Assembly: GCA_021775835.1 (NCBI GenBank)
Contig: JAJFHC010000105.1
Coordinates: 1 to 30,729 of the forward strand
Source of the DNA: Hyphomicrobiales bacterium
Lineage (GTDB): Bacteria; Pseudomonadota; Alphaproteobacteria; Rhizobiales; JAJFHC01
Reading direction: 5' to 3'
DNA length: 30,729 nucleotides
Under the pieces are notes generated by a model. It made no database searches and was not told the origin of the DNA. It saw nothing but the letters and a program-made list of their open reading frames with translations. Below, piece by piece: positions 28,926 to 30,729 of this stretch. Position 1 is the stretch's first letter; the number at the start of each line of letters is the position of its first letter. Made by a program: the position numbers and the translations under genes.

Positions 28926-29292
28926 TATATTGAATTCCTTGCCTGATTGACGCGCACGACCGGCGCAGTCCAGATTGACTTTTTCACTGAGTGCTCGTCA
29001 ATGAGTTTTCGTGTTCGTCACTGAGTTTTCGCTGTGCAGTCCGGCAATCCGTGCCGGATGAGGATTTCAGTTCGATTTCGGTCTCGAATCACGCATGAAC
29101 CAGTCGAAAACCTACTCCATGACGACGGCTTGTACAATCGGCAGCCGGCCTATGCCAGCTGTCAATTTGCCGCTGTCTGATGCTGCCGGTTTATTGCGAG
29201 GACGCGATCAGGGAATGCTGGTTGATTTAGGCCTTGTCGCGGGCTATGCCTATCGTCAAATCGTGCAATGAATTTTCAAGGAGCGTAGACAC
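28926..29292. promoter_or_regulatory. Divergent purC / ATPase-zeta intergenic region, 367 bp
   Basis: No gene is seen. The region holds two 20-bp direct repeats (28993-29032), a 7-bp hairpin TCCGGCA/TGCCGGA (29040-29058) without T-tract, a weak minus-strand promoter (TTGACG at 28996-29001, 17-bp spacer, TCAATC at 28973-28978), a weak plus-strand promoter (TTGATT at 29222-29227, 17 bp, TATGCC at 29245-29250), and the zeta-subunit ribosome-binding site AAGGAG at 29278-29283. The middle, about 29060-29220, shows nothing recognisable. Confidence 0.55.
28993..29032 (-). repeat. Two 20-bp direct repeats upstream of purC
   Basis: Units 28993-29012 and 29013-29032 agree at 17 of 20 positions; the minus-strand core is CGAAAACTCAKTGACGA. 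A shorter partial copy (TCACTGAG, 28984-28991) precedes them. The unit next to purC carries the candidate -35 TTGACG. The period equals two helical turns, as expected for tandem regulator sites. Confidence 0.65.
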
Positions 29293-29616
29293 ATGTCTGG
29301 ATTTGACAAACGGCAGGAAGGTTTTGAAGGCAAGTTTGCCCACGACGAGGAACTGAAGTTCAAGGCGACCGCCAGACGCAACAAACTGCTCGGGCTTTGG
29401 GCGGCGGAAAAATTCGGAATGTCCGGCGACGACGCGGCAGAGTATGCCAAGTCCGTCGTCAAGTCCGACTTCGAGGAACCGGGTGATGAAGATGTCTTCC
29501 GCAAGGTCCGGGGAGATTTTGACGAACGCAAAGTCGAGCAGTCGGATCACCAGATCAGGCGCACGATGGACGAACTCATGGGCACAGCCATCGAGCAGAT
29601 CAAAAGCGAAGGCTGA
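29293..29616 (+). CDS. ATPase inhibitor subunit zeta (DUF1476)
   Basis: ATG at 29293 follows AAGGAG by 9 bp and gives 107 residues, normal for the family. The N-terminus SGFDKRQEGFEGKFAHDEEL is the inhibitory region of the alphaproteobacterial zeta subunit, followed by RRNKLLGLWAAEKFG and a four-helix bundle. In Paracoccus the protein blocks reverse rotation (ATP hydrolysis) of F1Fo-ATP synthase. Members commonly sit next to purC, as here. It is far from any atp operon in this window. Confidence 0.96.
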   Translation: MSGFDKRQEGFEGKFAHDEELKFKATARRNKLLGLWAAEKFGMSGDDAAEYAKSVVKSDFEEPGDEDVFRKVRGDFDERKVEQSDHQIRRTMDELMGTAIEQIKSEG

Positions 29617-29652
29617 CGTGACCGGGGTGGGATGCAAGGTCGGGCAGGTTGA

Positions 29653-30450
29653 ATGACTGAGGCAATGTTGAGCGCCAGGCTTCGAGCAGGCGAAACGGTG
29701 TATTCCGCATGGGTTGGCTCGTCGGCGCCGTTCGTCGCCGAAGCTCTGGCACAGGGGAGCTGGGACGCCGTGATCGTCGACATGCAGCACGGCGCTGTGG
29801 GCTACGACGCCATGGTCAGTCTGGTTGCGTCCGTAACTGGTGCTGGAGCACCGGCTCTGGTGCGCATTCCCCTGGGCGATGAAGGCATGATCGGCCGGAT
29901 TCTCGATGCCGGCGCTCAAGGCGTCATCTTTCCGATGATCAATACCGGGCAGGAAGCGGCTCGCCACGGGCGCACGGCAAAGTACCCGCCGGAAGGCTTC
30001 CGAAGCTGGGGGCCGGCGCGGGCTCTCGAGGTTCTTGGTTATGACAAGGACCGGTATCTGCAAGAGGCCAACGATCTGTGCATGACCTGGGTCATGGTGG
30101 AAACCGAAACCGCCCTTGGCACTGTGGATTCGATCCTGTCGTCGAAGGCGGTCGACGGCGTTTTTGTCGGCCCCAACGATCTTTGCGTTTCGCTGACGAA
30201 TGGCAAGCTTGTCGATCCCTCGGAAAAGGTGGTCATGGACGCGCTCGACCACATCCTGCGCAAGGCGCAAGCGCACCGGGTCATCCCGGGCATCTACGCC
30301 AATTCACCGGAGCTTGCCCGCCGCTATGCCGATATGGGGTTCCGGTTTATTGCGCTCGGCAACGAGTTGACCTACGCCCGGATCGGCGGTGAGTTCCTAC
30401 TCGACATGGTCCGCAACCCGGATGCGGATGGTTCGCCAGGGTCCGGCTGA
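29653..30450 (+). CDS. HpcH/HpaI class-II aldolase family protein
   Basis: The 265-residue protein has VDMQHGAVGYDAM (catalytic His46), VRIPLGD (Arg71, pyruvate-binding), metal ligands Glu150 (VMVETETA) and Asp176 (VGPNDL). This is the pattern of 4-hydroxy-2-oxoheptanedioate, 2-keto-3-deoxyrhamnonate and related pyruvate aldolases, divalent-metal dependent. The ribosome-binding site is weak (GCAGG). The substrate is not readable. It lies 36 bp after the zeta gene in the same direction and just before the second IS110. Confidence 0.92.
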   Translation: MTEAMLSARLRAGETVYSAWVGSSAPFVAEALAQGSWDAVIVDMQHGAVGYDAMVSLVASVTGAGAPALVRIPLGDEGMIGRILDAGAQGVIFPMINTGQEAARHGRTAKYPPEGFRSWGPARALEVLGYDKDRYLQEANDLCMTWVMVETETALGTVDSILSSKAVDGVFVGPNDLCVSLTNGKLVDPSEKVVMDALDHILRKAQAHRVIPGIYANSPELARRYADMGFRFIALGNELTYARIGGEFLLDMVRNPDADGSPGSG

Positions 30451-30685
30451 AGGGGCATTGTGGCCAATCACCCATTGTCGAGCCGAACCACTCGGACGAA
30501 ATTGCTTTTTGGAGATCACGCACTTTAGACGTGCAATTCGAACGTCTGTTCCAATTCACCTATTCACCGCAAAAAATTGGCGACGGGTTACGGGGATTTT
30601 TGATGCTGTGGACGGCGCCCCATGCGGCATCTGAAGTGCCATAAGATGGTTGCCGTTTGAGCACCATATGAAAGGGGTACCGTCC
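30451..30685 (+). other. Leader region of the right IS110-type element; candidate bridge-RNA locus
   Basis: These 235 bp contain the left end of the IS (exact boundary not determinable) and its noncoding flank. Possible stems are AGACGT (30527-30532) with ACGTCT (30542-30547), and CCAATT (30551-30556) with AATTGG (30575-30580). IS110-subgroup elements encode a bridge RNA in this position. No other gene is visible. The Shine-Dalgarno AAAGGGG precedes the transposase start by about 8 bp. Confidence 0.45.
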
Positions 30686-30729
30686 ATGAATGAGATTATC
30701 ACAATCGGTTTGGATATTGCGAAGAACGT
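30686..30729 (+). mobile_element. IS110-family transposase, N-terminal start (truncated by window end)
   Basis: ATG at 30686 begins MNEIITIGLDIAKN, the characteristic DEDD-domain opening of IS110-family transposases, with the first catalytic Asp in GLDIAK. Only 14 full codons are visible. Same orientation as the C-terminal fragment at 1-200, so both may be copies of one element, but no overlapping part is available for comparison. Confidence 0.85.

Noticed and set aside
28926..29292. A purine riboswitch upstream of purC
   Set aside because: No three-way junction with the conserved purine-aptamer loops could be recognised; only direct repeats and a small hairpin are present.

Overview
The window reads as a chromosomal segment of an alphaproteobacterium, possibly Rhodospirillales- or Rhizobiales-like; the exact order cannot be fixed from sequence alone. 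Supporting signs are the gene order purC-purS-purQ-purL-bolA-grxD, a gene for the alphaproteobacterial F1Fo-ATPase zeta inhibitor (DUF1476), an alphaproteobacterial-type LexA/SOS box (GAAC-N7-GAAC) ahead of recA, a RecA N-terminus of rhizobial type, and GC-rich coding DNA. No tRNA, rRNA or CRISPR array was recognised.

Layout. (1) 1-200: the 3' end of an IS110-family transposase, stopping about 10 bp before a truncated copy of an intergenic palindromic repeat. (2) 252-4956: an accessory cassette bracketed by two full-length 111-bp copies of that repeat in inverted orientation. Inside are a TetR regulator and a non-pyrrolysine MttB-family methyltransferase on the minus strand, divergent from a cupin, an FAD-dependent amine oxidase-type protein and a small Gly/Asp-tailed protein on the plus strand. 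Two near-identical 18-bp palindromes sit between the divergent arms. (3) 4977-10273 (minus): a complete oligopeptide/dipeptide ABC importer (binding protein, two permeases, fused double ATPase). (4) 10556-12313: a TPR-sulfotransferase. (5) 12501-17888 (plus): SOS box, recA, terminator, alaS and a six-helix potassium-channel-like protein with a cyclic-nucleotide-binding-like domain; icd is convergent at 17956-19170. (6) 19388-21889 (plus): trmJ-like methyltransferase, murI and rpsD. (7) 21962-24192 (minus): an APH-type kinase and a class-III aminotransferase/phospho-lyase, translationally coupled. (8) 24329-28925 (minus): purC-purS-purQ-purL-bolA-grxD ending in a terminator. (9) 29293-30450 (plus): ATPase zeta subunit and an HpcH/HpaI aldolase. 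(10) 30451-30729: leader and first codons of a second IS110-type transposase, cut by the window end.

How the genes may work together. Regions 5, 6 and 8 are housekeeping: recombination and repair, alanyl-tRNA charging, TCA cycle, tRNA modification, peptidoglycan precursor, ribosome, purine synthesis and Fe-S handling. Region 2 looks like a self-regulated unit for catabolism of a methylated amine: MttB-type demethylation plus flavin-dependent amine oxidation, under a TetR repressor. Its substrate is unknown and no corrinoid protein is present in the window. Region 7 resembles the kinase/PLP phospho-lyase pair that removes hydroxylysine- or ethanolamine-type amino alcohols after phosphorylation. 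The least explained structures are the inverted repeat pair around region 2, the IS110 end landing in the same repeat, the IS110 leader that could encode a bridge RNA, the 20-bp direct repeats upstream of purC, and the overlapping hairpins between murI and rpsD.
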